This document shows, piece after piece, positions 1-5,159 of a DNA stretch of 5,159 bases (position 1 is its first letter; each line of letters opens with the position of its first letter). The stretch covers positions 1 through 5,159 of the forward strand of contig DAOVYU010000127.1 in assembly GCA_030635465.1 (NCBI GenBank), given 5' to 3'. Source of the DNA: Bacteroidales bacterium (GTDB taxonomy: Bacteria; Bacteroidota; Bacteroidia; Bacteroidales; JAADJA01). Under the pieces are notes generated by a model that was given only the letters and a program-made list of their open reading frames with translations, made no database searches and was not told the origin of the DNA. A program made the translations under genes and the position numbers.

Positions 1-1875
1 CTGGTAGATGAATATGATGTACCCGATTCTCCTGAAGAATTAGATAAACTTAGAAACAGGGTTCTTTCAAAGGATATGTATAATGGCTCCATCGTTTCTG
101 AAGACGGTACAGCTACATTAATTATTTTTACCCTTTTTGATGATGCTGATATTCAAACGGTAGCAAGAACTGTTAAAGCTAAAACCGAACAATTGAATCT
201 GCCTGAGAATCTGTATTATGTGGGTTCACCCATGTTGGTAACTTATATTTCTGACCTGATGCAGGCTGATCTGTTGAGACTGATCCCAATTGCTTTTTTA
301 TTAATTGCTGTTGTTTTGTTTTTTGGTTTTCATTCAGTAAGAGGAGTTATACTTCCTTTATTGACAGCAACTATTGCAATTGTTTGGACGGTTGGAACTA
401 TGGTGATCTTAGGATATGAGATGTCGATGATATCCAACAACATGCCTATTATCATTTTGGCAGTTGGCAGCGCATACACCATTCATGTGCTGAATAAAAT
501 TAACCAGATCAAAGAAAAAGATCCCAGGAAAGCCATTATCGAGGCATTGACATATATCATTATTCCGGTCATCCTGGCAGCACTAACTACAGCCATTGGA
601 TTTTTATCTTTTGTATTTGGTGCCTACCTCGAAATGATCATGGCATTTGGAATGTTTACTGCCCTTGGTACTTTGTTTGCCTGTTTGTTATCTCTGTTTT
701 TGGCTCCCGCACTGGTTTCATTTGTATCAAAAAATAAAATCAATAACAATCAAAAAACCCGCAAGTCATATTTATCAGATAAAGTACTTGCACCCTTACA
801 CAATCTACTTTTCAAACACCCAAAATACATTTTAACAACCTGGGCCATTTTGATCCTCGTAAGCATAGGCGGAATTTTTTTAATAGAGCGAAGTGTAGAT
901 ATAAAAGAATACTTTAAAAAGAATAATCCCACAAGGCTTGCAGAAGATATCATGCAAAATAAATTTGGTGGATCAAAACCAATTTTTGTACTCTTTAAAG
1001 GTGATATGCAAAGCCCTGAAGTATTGAAAACCATGATTAGCATGGAAGAATACATGAAAGAAAGTCCTGATATAAAATCAACGCAGTCGGTAGCAGATTT
1101 GATTATGGACCTTAATGATGTTTTGGGGGAAGGAAGAAGAATTCCTGATGAGCAGGATAAGATTGAACAACTTTGGTTTTTACTGGATGGAAATGAGATC
1201 ATGTCTCGTTTTGTAAATGATGACCTGGATGAAGGGATTATCTTATCCAAATTCATTTCTCCGGATAATAAATCTAAAATAGAATTTGCAGAGTATATTA
1301 ATCATTTCATCCAGGAAAATTCCAGACCTGATTGTGAAATTGAGATTACCGGGATGCCTTTCGTTGATGTTACCATGGACAGAAGTTTGATCAACAGTCA
1401 GCTGGGTAGTTTATCCATTGCAATTATTTTTGTAATCATTATTGTAGGCTTAATTTTACGATCATTTTCCAGCGGAGTTTACGCTACAATTCCGATTATC
1501 GCTGCCATCATTATTTTATTTGGAGTGATGGGATTTGCTGGTATTTCATTAAATATAGCAACTGTTCTTGTAGCTAGTGTTGCACTTGGAATAGGTATTG
1601 ATTATTCCATACATGTGATCTCTCTTTTCAATCATTCAAAAAAAACCCACGGAAACATTAAGCAAGCCATGGAAGATACTATCATGATCAGTGGAAAGGC
1701 GATTGTTATCAATGTTATTTCAGTATCTGCAGGATTTCTTGTATTATTGTTCTCCGAAATGGTACCCTTACAATATTTCGGCTTGTTAATTGCATTGAGC
1801 ATGGTCGGATCCAGTCAGGGAGCCTTAACATTATTACCCGTAATATTGATACTGGTTAACAGAAAGAAAAATTAA
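1..1875 (+). CDS. RND-superfamily (MMPL/COG1033-type) exporter, 5' end cut off by window edge
   Basis: The frame is open from base 1, so the ATG at 76 is internal. The 624 visible residues probably lack about 150 N-terminal ones (TM1 and most of the first periplasmic domain), judging by related proteins of roughly 750-800 residues. What remains fits the second part of an RND protein: end of periplasmic domain 1, five membrane segments (about residues 94-110, 116-137, 148-165, 186-206, 213-240), TM7 (276-294), periplasmic domain 2 (about 297-462, with FGGS at 322-325), then TM8-12 (about 470-619). TM10 carries the motif GIGIDYSIH (530-538), whose Asp534 matches the proton-relay position of MMPL/HpnN-like transporters. 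The matching TM4 stretch, AVGSAYTIH (154-162), has Ala158 instead. Such inner-membrane proteins use the proton gradient to move lipids or other hydrophobic molecules. The adjacent LolA-like gene favours a lipid or lipoprotein-like cargo (inference). The family call is secure; the substrate is unknown. Confidence 0.93.
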   Translation: MVDEYDVPDSPEELDKLRNRVLSKDMYNGSIVSEDGTATLIIFTLFDDADIQTVARTVKAKTEQLNLPENLYYVGSPMLVTYISDLMQADLLRLIPIAFLLIAVVLFFGFHSVRGVILPLLTATIAIVWTVGTMVILGYEMSMISNNMPIIILAVGSAYTIHVLNKINQIKEKDPRKAIIEALTYIIIPVILAALTTAIGFLSFVFGAYLEMIMAFGMFTALGTLFACLLSLFLAPALVSFVSKNKINNNQKTRKSYLSDKVLAPLHNLLFKHPKYILTTWAILILVSIGGIFLIERSVDIKEYFKKNNPTRLAEDIMQNKFGGSKPIFVLFKGDMQSPEVLKTMISMEEYMKESPDIKSTQSVADLIMDLNDVLGEGRRIPDEQDKIEQLWFLLDGNEIMSRFVNDDLDEGIILSKFISPDNKSKIEFAEYINHFIQENSRPDCEIEITGMPFVDVTMDRSLINSQLGSLSIAIIFVIIIVGLILRSFSSGVYATIPIIAAIIILFGVMGFAGISLNIATVLVASVALGIGIDYSIHVISLFNHSKKTHGNIKQAMEDTIMISGKAIVINVISVSAGFLVLLFSEMVPLQYFGLLIALSMVGSSQGALTLLPVILILVNRKKN

Positions 1876-1899
1876 ACCACTAGAACTGATCAGATAAAA

Positions 1900-2652
1900 A
1901 TGAAAAAGATTACCATCACCATAACAATTAGCTTGCTAATTATTTTATCATCAAATCCAGGTTTTTGTCAGGATGCATATACTATGATACAAAAAATGGA
2001 TCAACTTATGCAAGCACCCAAGGATAAGCAAGGGAATGTTAAAATCATTCTTTCCAATTTAAAATCAGGAAAGATTAAGGAGCGGGAAGCTATCATGAAG
2101 CAAAAGGGTAAGGACAAACGATTGTACCAATATACAAAACCCGAATCTCAGGCAGGAATTGCTACTTTGTCTCTTCCAGATGGTGTGATGTGGATGTATA
2201 TGCCTGCATTTGGTAAACCAAAAAAGATATCCCTTTTAAGCAAAAGCCAGGCTTTTACCGGAACAGATTTTTCTTACGAAGACATGGAATCTAAATCATA
2301 TTCTGAAAGATATATTGCCAGTTTTTTAGAAGAAGAAGATAATACATATGCGCTGGAACTGGTTCCTAAATCAGACAAATCTAAATATTCTAAAATCATT
2401 GCTCATCTGGACAAAATTGACAATTATCCTGTTTTAATGGAATACTTTGATAATGGCAATAAAAAATTTAAAGAGGCCACCTACAAATATAAATTCAGCG
2501 GGCAATACTGGTATGCTGAAGAAGTGGTAATGACTGATTTAAAGAAAGAACACTCCACTACCATCGAAATGAAAGATGTAAAATTTGACCAGGGATTATC
2601 AGATGATGAATTTACTGTAGAAAGTCTGGTACCACCAAAAGAAGAAAAATAA
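1900..2652 (+). CDS. LolA-like periplasmic outer-membrane lipoprotein-sorting protein
   Basis: A 250-residue protein with a Sec signal peptide: KK at 2-3, hydrophobic core about 4-18, and probable cleavage near Cys23/Gln24 (GFCQ-DAY). The Cys is not in a convincing lipobox because the preceding residues are Pro-Gly-Phe, so a soluble periplasmic protein is likelier than a lipoprotein. The core shows the pattern of the LolA_like family annotated as outer-membrane lipoprotein-sorting protein: LYQYTKPESQAGIATLSLPD (75-94), a W-M-Y-M-P-A stretch (98-103), then KISLLSKSQAFTGTDFSYED (109-128). In this fold a half-open beta barrel shields an acyl chain or lipid. It starts 24 bases after the RND gene stop with no promoter visible between, so the two are almost certainly co-transcribed. 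RND-LolA-like pairs are a recurring arrangement, which suggests the exporter hands cargo to this carrier (inference). No Shine-Dalgarno sequence precedes the ATG, as is usual in Bacteroidota. It should not be called lolA itself: similarity is to the broader family and the cargo is unknown. Confidence 0.88.
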   Translation: MKKITITITISLLIILSSNPGFCQDAYTMIQKMDQLMQAPKDKQGNVKIILSNLKSGKIKEREAIMKQKGKDKRLYQYTKPESQAGIATLSLPDGVMWMYMPAFGKPKKISLLSKSQAFTGTDFSYEDMESKSYSERYIASFLEEEDNTYALELVPKSDKSKYSKIIAHLDKIDNYPVLMEYFDNGNKKFKEATYKYKFSGQYWYAEEVVMTDLKKEHSTTIEMKDVKFDQGLSDDEFTVESLVPPKEEK

Positions 2653-2676
2653 GAATAAAGATTTGTATTAACTAAC

Positions 2677-2710
2677 GTCAGATGGAAACACCTGACTACC
2701 CGCAGTTTTT
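2677..2710 (+). terminator. Weak candidate terminator after the RND/LolA-like operon
   Basis: GTCAG at 2677-2681 pairs with CTGAC at 2692-2696. After one A-C mismatch, two more pairs (T2683-A2690, G2684-C2689) close a GAAA tetraloop. A run of five T follows at 2706-2710, nine bases past the stem. The GNRA-type loop makes the hairpin credible as RNA structure. The short stem, mismatch and displaced T run make it a poor intrinsic terminator. It lies 25 bases after the stop at 2652, where a terminator would be expected. Confidence 0.35.
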
Positions 2711-2718
2711 AATTACAA

Positions 2719-2760
2719 ACTTCAAACTCAAAACTTCGGACTTCGGACTTCAAACTTCAA
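2719..2760. repeat. Short heptamer tandem array, consensus ACTTCRR
   Basis: Six consecutive 7-base units lie in perfect register: ACTTCAA, ACTCAAA (degenerate), ACTTCGG, ACTTCGG, ACTTCAA, ACTTCAA. The preceding seven bases (2712-2718, ATTACAA) are a further decayed match. The array sits between two convergent genes and its right end is inside the AI-2E-family gene. That gene's TGA stop (2750-2752) and last two codons (2753-2758) are made of repeat sequence. On the minus strand the units read YYGAAGT. Confidence 0.75.
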
Positions 2761-3832
2761 TCTCCTTCGCTTCCTCCAGCCAGGCAATAAATAGTTTATA
2801 ACCCAGCGATAAAATAATTGCACCGACAAAGAGTCCGATAAACCCGGATGAAATAAATCCTCCAATCGATCCCAGGAAAATTACCAGCATTGGAACTGGA
2901 GCTCCCTTTCCCATTAATAGGGGCTTCAAGATATTGTCACTAACCATTACAACTACAAGTAAAATAGTCCATAATATGGCAACCCAGGTATCAGCCACTG
3001 TAAATATATAAACAATCACAGGAATAATCACCAATCCGGGACCCAGTTGAATAACACACAAAATAAGACAAATCAAAGCCCACAATCCAGCATATGGTAT
3101 GCCAGCTAATAAAAAAACAATTCCAGCTAGAAAAGATTGAATTACAGCCACACCCAATACACCTTTTGCAACATTCCTTACAGTAATCTCAGAAGCCTGA
3201 GCAAACTCCTCCCCTCGCTCTCCAACCAACCTTCGATAGAAACGTCTTAACATTTTACCACCACTATCAGAATTGGCTAAAAACACTCCAGCAATGATTA
3301 CTGATAAAATAAATTGAACCAATCCCATTCCTGTTCCCATCAATGCACCTAGCAGCCAATTTCCAATGGACAGTAATTCACTTTCATACTTATGTACAAC
3401 ATCTTCCAAATTTTCCGAAGCCAATTTCCATGTTCCATAAATGGTACCACCAACAAGGGGCCAATCAGCAACATCCTCAGGTGGAGGATCTATTCTGAAC
3501 GATTTATTTTCGATATCTGTACTCAGTCTTTTAACCCCATCAACCATTGAACTGGTAAATAGCAAACTAGGAATAATAATAACCGATAGAAAAACCAGTG
3601 TAATAATTGTAGCAGAGATCTTTTTACTATCACCCAGCTTATTACTCATTGTTTTAAACATTGGAAATATGGCTACAGCAATTATCAATGACCATAACAC
3701 TATTGAAACAAATGGATAGACTATTTTAAAACACCAGGCTAAAAGGAGAAGTAATACACCCAATTTTATTGTAACATCAATTACTGTTTGAATGGTGGTC
3801 TTTTTTTCAACATTCATTGTTTGATTTTCCAT
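2750..3832 (-). CDS. AI-2E family (UPF0118/PerM-like) membrane transporter
   Basis: A complete 360-residue integral membrane protein, a usual length for the family. The layout is typical: two N-terminal hydrophobic segments (about 24-58), a third (73-95), a soluble stretch rich in charged residues (about 98-155), then further membrane segments from 157 to the C-terminus. Recognisable family motifs are QLGPGLVIIP (262-271), SDNILKPLLMGKG (298-310) and a glycine-rich GGFISSGFIGLFVGAIILSL (324-343). Members include the E. coli AI-2 exporter TqsA and various ion/proton antiporters, so the family name does not prove a quorum-sensing role here. The ATG at 3832 gives the full N-terminus; Met6 (3817) is an alternative start. 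Neither has a Shine-Dalgarno sequence. A one-mismatch match to the Bacteroidota -7 box (TATCTTTA, minus strand, 3863-3870) lies 31 bases upstream but is weak. The gene stands alone, convergent with the LolA-like gene and divergent from the small secreted-protein gene. Its last residues and stop codon lie in a heptamer repeat. Confidence 0.92.
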   Translation of the reverse strand: MENQTMNVEKKTTIQTVIDVTIKLGVLLLLLAWCFKIVYPFVSIVLWSLIIAVAIFPMFKTMSNKLGDSKKISATIITLVFLSVIIIPSLLFTSSMVDGVKRLSTDIENKSFRIDPPPEDVADWPLVGGTIYGTWKLASENLEDVVHKYESELLSIGNWLLGALMGTGMGLVQFILSVIIAGVFLANSDSGGKMLRRFYRRLVGERGEEFAQASEITVRNVAKGVLGVAVIQSFLAGIVFLLAGIPYAGLWALICLILCVIQLGPGLVIIPVIVYIFTVADTWVAILWTILLVVVMVSDNILKPLLMGKGAPVPMLVIFLGSIGGFISSGFIGLFVGAIILSLGYKLFIAWLEEAKEIEV

Positions 3833-3931
3833 AAGAAGTTAAATTTTTTGATAAAGAATTTTTAAAGATAGTAAAAACCACTAAATTAAAATCTAGCTGA
3901 TTTCTGCCATGTTTTTACTGTATAACCATAT

Positions 3932-3939
3932 TAAATTTG
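3932..3939 (+). promoter_or_regulatory. Candidate Bacteroidota -7 promoter box for the small secreted-protein gene
   Basis: TAAATTTG matches the Bacteroidota -7 consensus TAnnTTTG exactly. It lies in the 203-base divergent intergenic region and points toward the gene at 4036, which would give a 5' leader of about 90 bases. No clean TTTG -33 element is visible at the expected distance; only a T-rich stretch (about 3911-3916) lies there. In DNA this AT-rich a chance match is possible. Confidence 0.45.
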
Positions 3940-3989
3940 CTTCATAAACTTAAACCAAAAAAGATTACTTATAAAACCAATCAGTTCTT

Positions 3990-4021
3990 TTAATTATTAA
4001 TTAACCAAATCACTAACCAAA
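3990..4021 (+). repeat. Short direct repeats in the leader of the small secreted-protein gene
   Basis: TTAATTA occurs twice back to back (3990-3996 and 3997-4003), and TAACCAAA occurs twice 12 bases apart (4002-4009 and 4014-4021). Both lie just before the ribosome binding site. They may be an operator or simply an unstructured AT-rich leader that helps ribosome loading. The repeats are plain to see; any function is a guess. Confidence 0.3.
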
Positions 4022-4024
4022 AAC

Positions 4025-4030
4025 AGGAGG
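4025..4030 (+). promoter_or_regulatory. Strong Shine-Dalgarno sequence (AGGAGG)
   Basis: A perfect AGGAGG (AGGAGGT with the next base) lies five bases before the ATG at 4036, an optimal spacing. It fixes this start codon. It stands out because the LolA-like gene and the AI-2E-family gene here have no such site, and Bacteroidota genes usually lack one. It suggests efficient translation of the small secreted protein. Confidence 0.8.
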
Positions 4031-4035
4031 TTACC

Positions 4036-4362
4036 ATGAAAGCAACAAAATTAATTTTAGCAATTGCATTTATTGCATTTACAACATTGGCCTATGCACA
4101 GACTGACAGGCCTGATCACGAAACACCACCACCTTCATTAACGATTAAAATGTCATTGAAGGTTGCGCTACAAAACCCTGAACTTGTAAAATCAATGCAA
4201 GAACAGTTGGAACCTAATTTTTTCAAAAGTATCTTAAGGCCAGAGTACTACACTGCAAAAGTTTTACATCGTAGAATTGTTTTTGTAATTTATGGAACTT
4301 TGGGCGAATGGAAAAAATTCTTCAGCATACGTCCTGATGATCCATCTGGCATAGCAGATTAA
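4036..4362 (+). CDS. Small secreted protein of unknown function
   Basis: A 108-residue protein whose family I cannot name. It begins with a clear Sec signal peptide: Lys2 and Lys5, hydrophobic core about 6-19, and a cleavage site after AYA (residues 19-21), leaving a mature protein of about 87 residues starting Gln-Thr-Asp. After a proline-rich linker (PPP at 31-33) comes a compact region: an apparent amphipathic helix SLKVALQNPELVKSMQEQL (40-58), then NFF (61-63), YYTAKVLHRRIVFVIYGT (71-88) with the look of two beta strands, and EWKKFF (91-96). This helix-strand-strand layout ending in a Gly-Thr turn and Trp-Lys-x-Phe-Phe suggests a small folded periplasmic or exported domain. There is no lipobox Cys and no second membrane segment. 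The strong AGGAGG site, upstream promoter box and downstream terminator make it a convincing single-gene transcription unit. The reading frame and secretion are well supported; the role is unknown. Confidence 0.82.
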   Translation: MKATKLILAIAFIAFTTLAYAQTDRPDHETPPPSLTIKMSLKVALQNPELVKSMQEQLEPNFFKSILRPEYYTAKVLHRRIVFVIYGTLGEWKKFFSIRPDDPSGIAD

Positions 4363-4391
4363 TAGATCTATTTAACAATCGTGATCAATTT

Positions 4392-4418
4392 AAAACCCAC
4401 CTGAATGGTGGGTTTTTC
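4392..4418. terminator. Bidirectional intrinsic terminator
   Basis: A perfect 10-base-pair stem, AAAACCCACC (4392-4401) with GGTGGGTTTT (4407-4416), encloses the five-base loop TGAAT. The T run continues to 4417 and a T-rich stretch follows to 4422. On the minus strand the same stem is followed by a T-rich tract, from the complement of the A run. It lies 29 bases after the small secreted-protein gene and about 55 bases beyond the end of the converging TonB-receptor gene, so it can end both transcripts. Confidence 0.9.
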
Positions 4419-4470
4419 TTTTACCCTTTTTCAACAACAGTTAAATCATTTCATCAGGCGTACTAAACGT

Positions 4471-5159
4471 TTACAATCCACCAGCTACTTTAAAAGGGAT
4501 AGACAGGTTCACCATGATATTGCGCCCCGAATTATAATATCCTAGTGGTTTTAAAGTAGACAAATGATCGATGTAATTAACATCAGTTATATTTGAGGAG
4601 ACCACTTCCAGATTAAACGGTTGATTGGCTAATAAGAAAGAAAACCCGATTCCGGCATCAAATAAGGTATAACCACCTGATTTAGTTTCGAAAGGTGCAG
4701 GTTCATTTTGCTTAAAAGCAATCCCTGATCCTGCCTTAACATAAAAATTAAACATTTGCCATAATTCTTTTTTACTCCATTTAATTTCAAGGATCAAGCG
4801 ATTATGAGGAATAAATGGCAAATTGCTACCATTAGATTGTTTACCCCTGATATAGCTATATGTGCCTTTAATTCCAAAATCATGGATGACCAGTATTTCT
4901 GTAACTGCCTCTAATCCATATAAAAATGCATCATTTTGTATATATCGGTAAATATATGTCCCCTCATCAGTCGTATCAGTTGTAGGTGACAAGAAAATAT
5001 ACTGGTTGATATAATTATAAAATCCAGCAACATCAATCAGTAAATGTTTAGAGTGAAAATGGACACTTAAATCGCCCTCATAATTACGTTGTGAGTTTAA
5101 ATCCCGGTTGCCCTGTTCATATCGTGTTCCATGCTGACCATCCTGTGTCAACTCCGCTA
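4471..5159 (-). CDS. TonB-dependent outer-membrane receptor, C-terminal part (5' end beyond window)
   Basis: The frame stays open to the right edge. The nominal TTG start at 5151 is internal, since the codons before it (Ala, Glu) complete the family motif AEL-TQDGQHGTRYEQGN (visible residues 1-17). The 228 visible residues are the last third or so of a beta-barrel receptor; the plug domain and early strands are missing. Aromatic-rich alternating strands continue throughout, for example FYNYINQYIFLSPT (46-59), YGLEA (80-84) and LPFIPHNRL (113-121). The stretch SNITDVNYIDHLSTLK (188-203) and the closing strand GRNIMVNLSIPF (211-222) are typical of the C-terminus of this family. Phe222 is the likely terminal aromatic of the barrel signal, followed by an unusual six-residue tail (KVAGGL). 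These receptors import metal complexes, vitamins or other scarce nutrients using TonB energy. The spacing of GQHGT, the QYIFLSPT strand and the NYIDHLSTLK motif resembles ZnuD-like metal receptors, but the substrate is only a guess. Confidence 0.92.
   Translation of the reverse strand, partial: AELTQDGQHGTRYEQGNRDLNSQRNYEGDLSVHFHSKHLLIDVAGFYNYINQYIFLSPTTDTTDEGTYIYRYIQNDAFLYGLEAVTEILVIHDFGIKGTYSYIRGKQSNGSNLPFIPHNRLILEIKWSKKELWQMFNFYVKAGSGIAFKQNEPAPFETKSGGYTLFDAGIGFSFLLANQPFNLEVVSSNITDVNYIDHLSTLKPLGYYNSGRNIMVNLSIPFKVAGGL

Noticed and set aside
647..835. A 62-codon plus-strand frame with Cys- and Leu-rich sequence
   Set aside because: It is an out-of-frame reading of the RND membrane segments; the hydrophobic look comes from T-rich codons.
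750..1256. A 168-codon open frame on the minus strand inside the RND gene
   Set aside because: It lies wholly within the strongly supported RND coding region, has a Ser- and Ile-rich composition typical of an antisense shadow, and shows no recognisable domain.
1966..1968. Cys23 of the LolA-like protein as a lipoprotein acylation site
   Set aside because: The residues before it are Pro-Gly-Phe, which does not fit a lipobox; a Sec cleavage site near Cys23/Gln24 fits better.
3441..3719. A 92-codon plus-strand open frame antisense to the AI-2E-family gene
   Set aside because: It is fully inside a clear membrane-protein gene on the other strand, has no ribosome binding site and no recognisable features.
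2750..3832. Reading the AI-2E family gene as evidence of AI-2 quorum sensing
   Set aside because: The family name comes from one characterised member; there is no luxS or AI-2 processing gene in the window, and other members are ion transporters.
3863..3870. TATCTTTA on the minus strand as promoter of the AI-2E-family gene
   Set aside because: It differs from TAnnTTTG at the last base and lacks an evident -33 element; in such AT-rich DNA it is too weak to list as a site.

Overview
The window looks like chromosomal DNA from a member of the Bacteroidota. It is AT-rich. Most genes have no Shine-Dalgarno sequence, and one upstream region carries a TAnnTTTG box of the Bacteroidota promoter type. 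The gene content fits: an RND/MMPL-type exporter paired with a LolA-like periplasmic protein, a TonB-dependent receptor with a typical C-terminal half, and a small secreted protein whose signal peptide ends AYAQ. No class or genus can be assigned from the sequence alone.

Layout, left to right. (1) Positions 1-2652 hold a two-gene plus-strand operon. It starts with the 3' part of a large RND-superfamily exporter cut by the left edge. After 24 bases comes a periplasmic protein of the LolA-like (outer-membrane lipoprotein-sorting) family. (2) Positions 2653-2760 are a convergent junction with a weak stem-loop and a short in-register heptamer repeat. The repeat runs into the stop codon of the next gene. 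(3) Positions 2750-3832, minus strand, encode an AI-2E (UPF0118/PerM-type) family membrane transporter. (4) Positions 3833-4035 are a divergent, very AT-rich intergenic region with one plausible promoter box and an unusually strong Shine-Dalgarno sequence. (5) Positions 4036-4362, plus strand, encode a 108-residue secreted protein I cannot name. (6) Positions 4363-4470 hold a perfect terminator hairpin that can serve both converging genes. (7) Positions 4471-5159, minus strand, are the C-terminal part of a TonB-dependent outer-membrane receptor cut by the right edge.

Functionally, the first two genes probably act together: the inner-membrane RND protein moves a lipid or lipoprotein-like cargo, and the LolA-like protein carries it across the periplasm. 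The other three genes are separate transcription units and share only a cell-envelope theme. I see no RNA gene, insertion sequence, CRISPR array or defence system. This is mostly an ordinary envelope-gene neighbourhood. The points worth a second look are the one-sided acidic relay residue in the RND protein, the heptamer array overlapping a stop codon, and the small secreted protein with its strong ribosome binding site.
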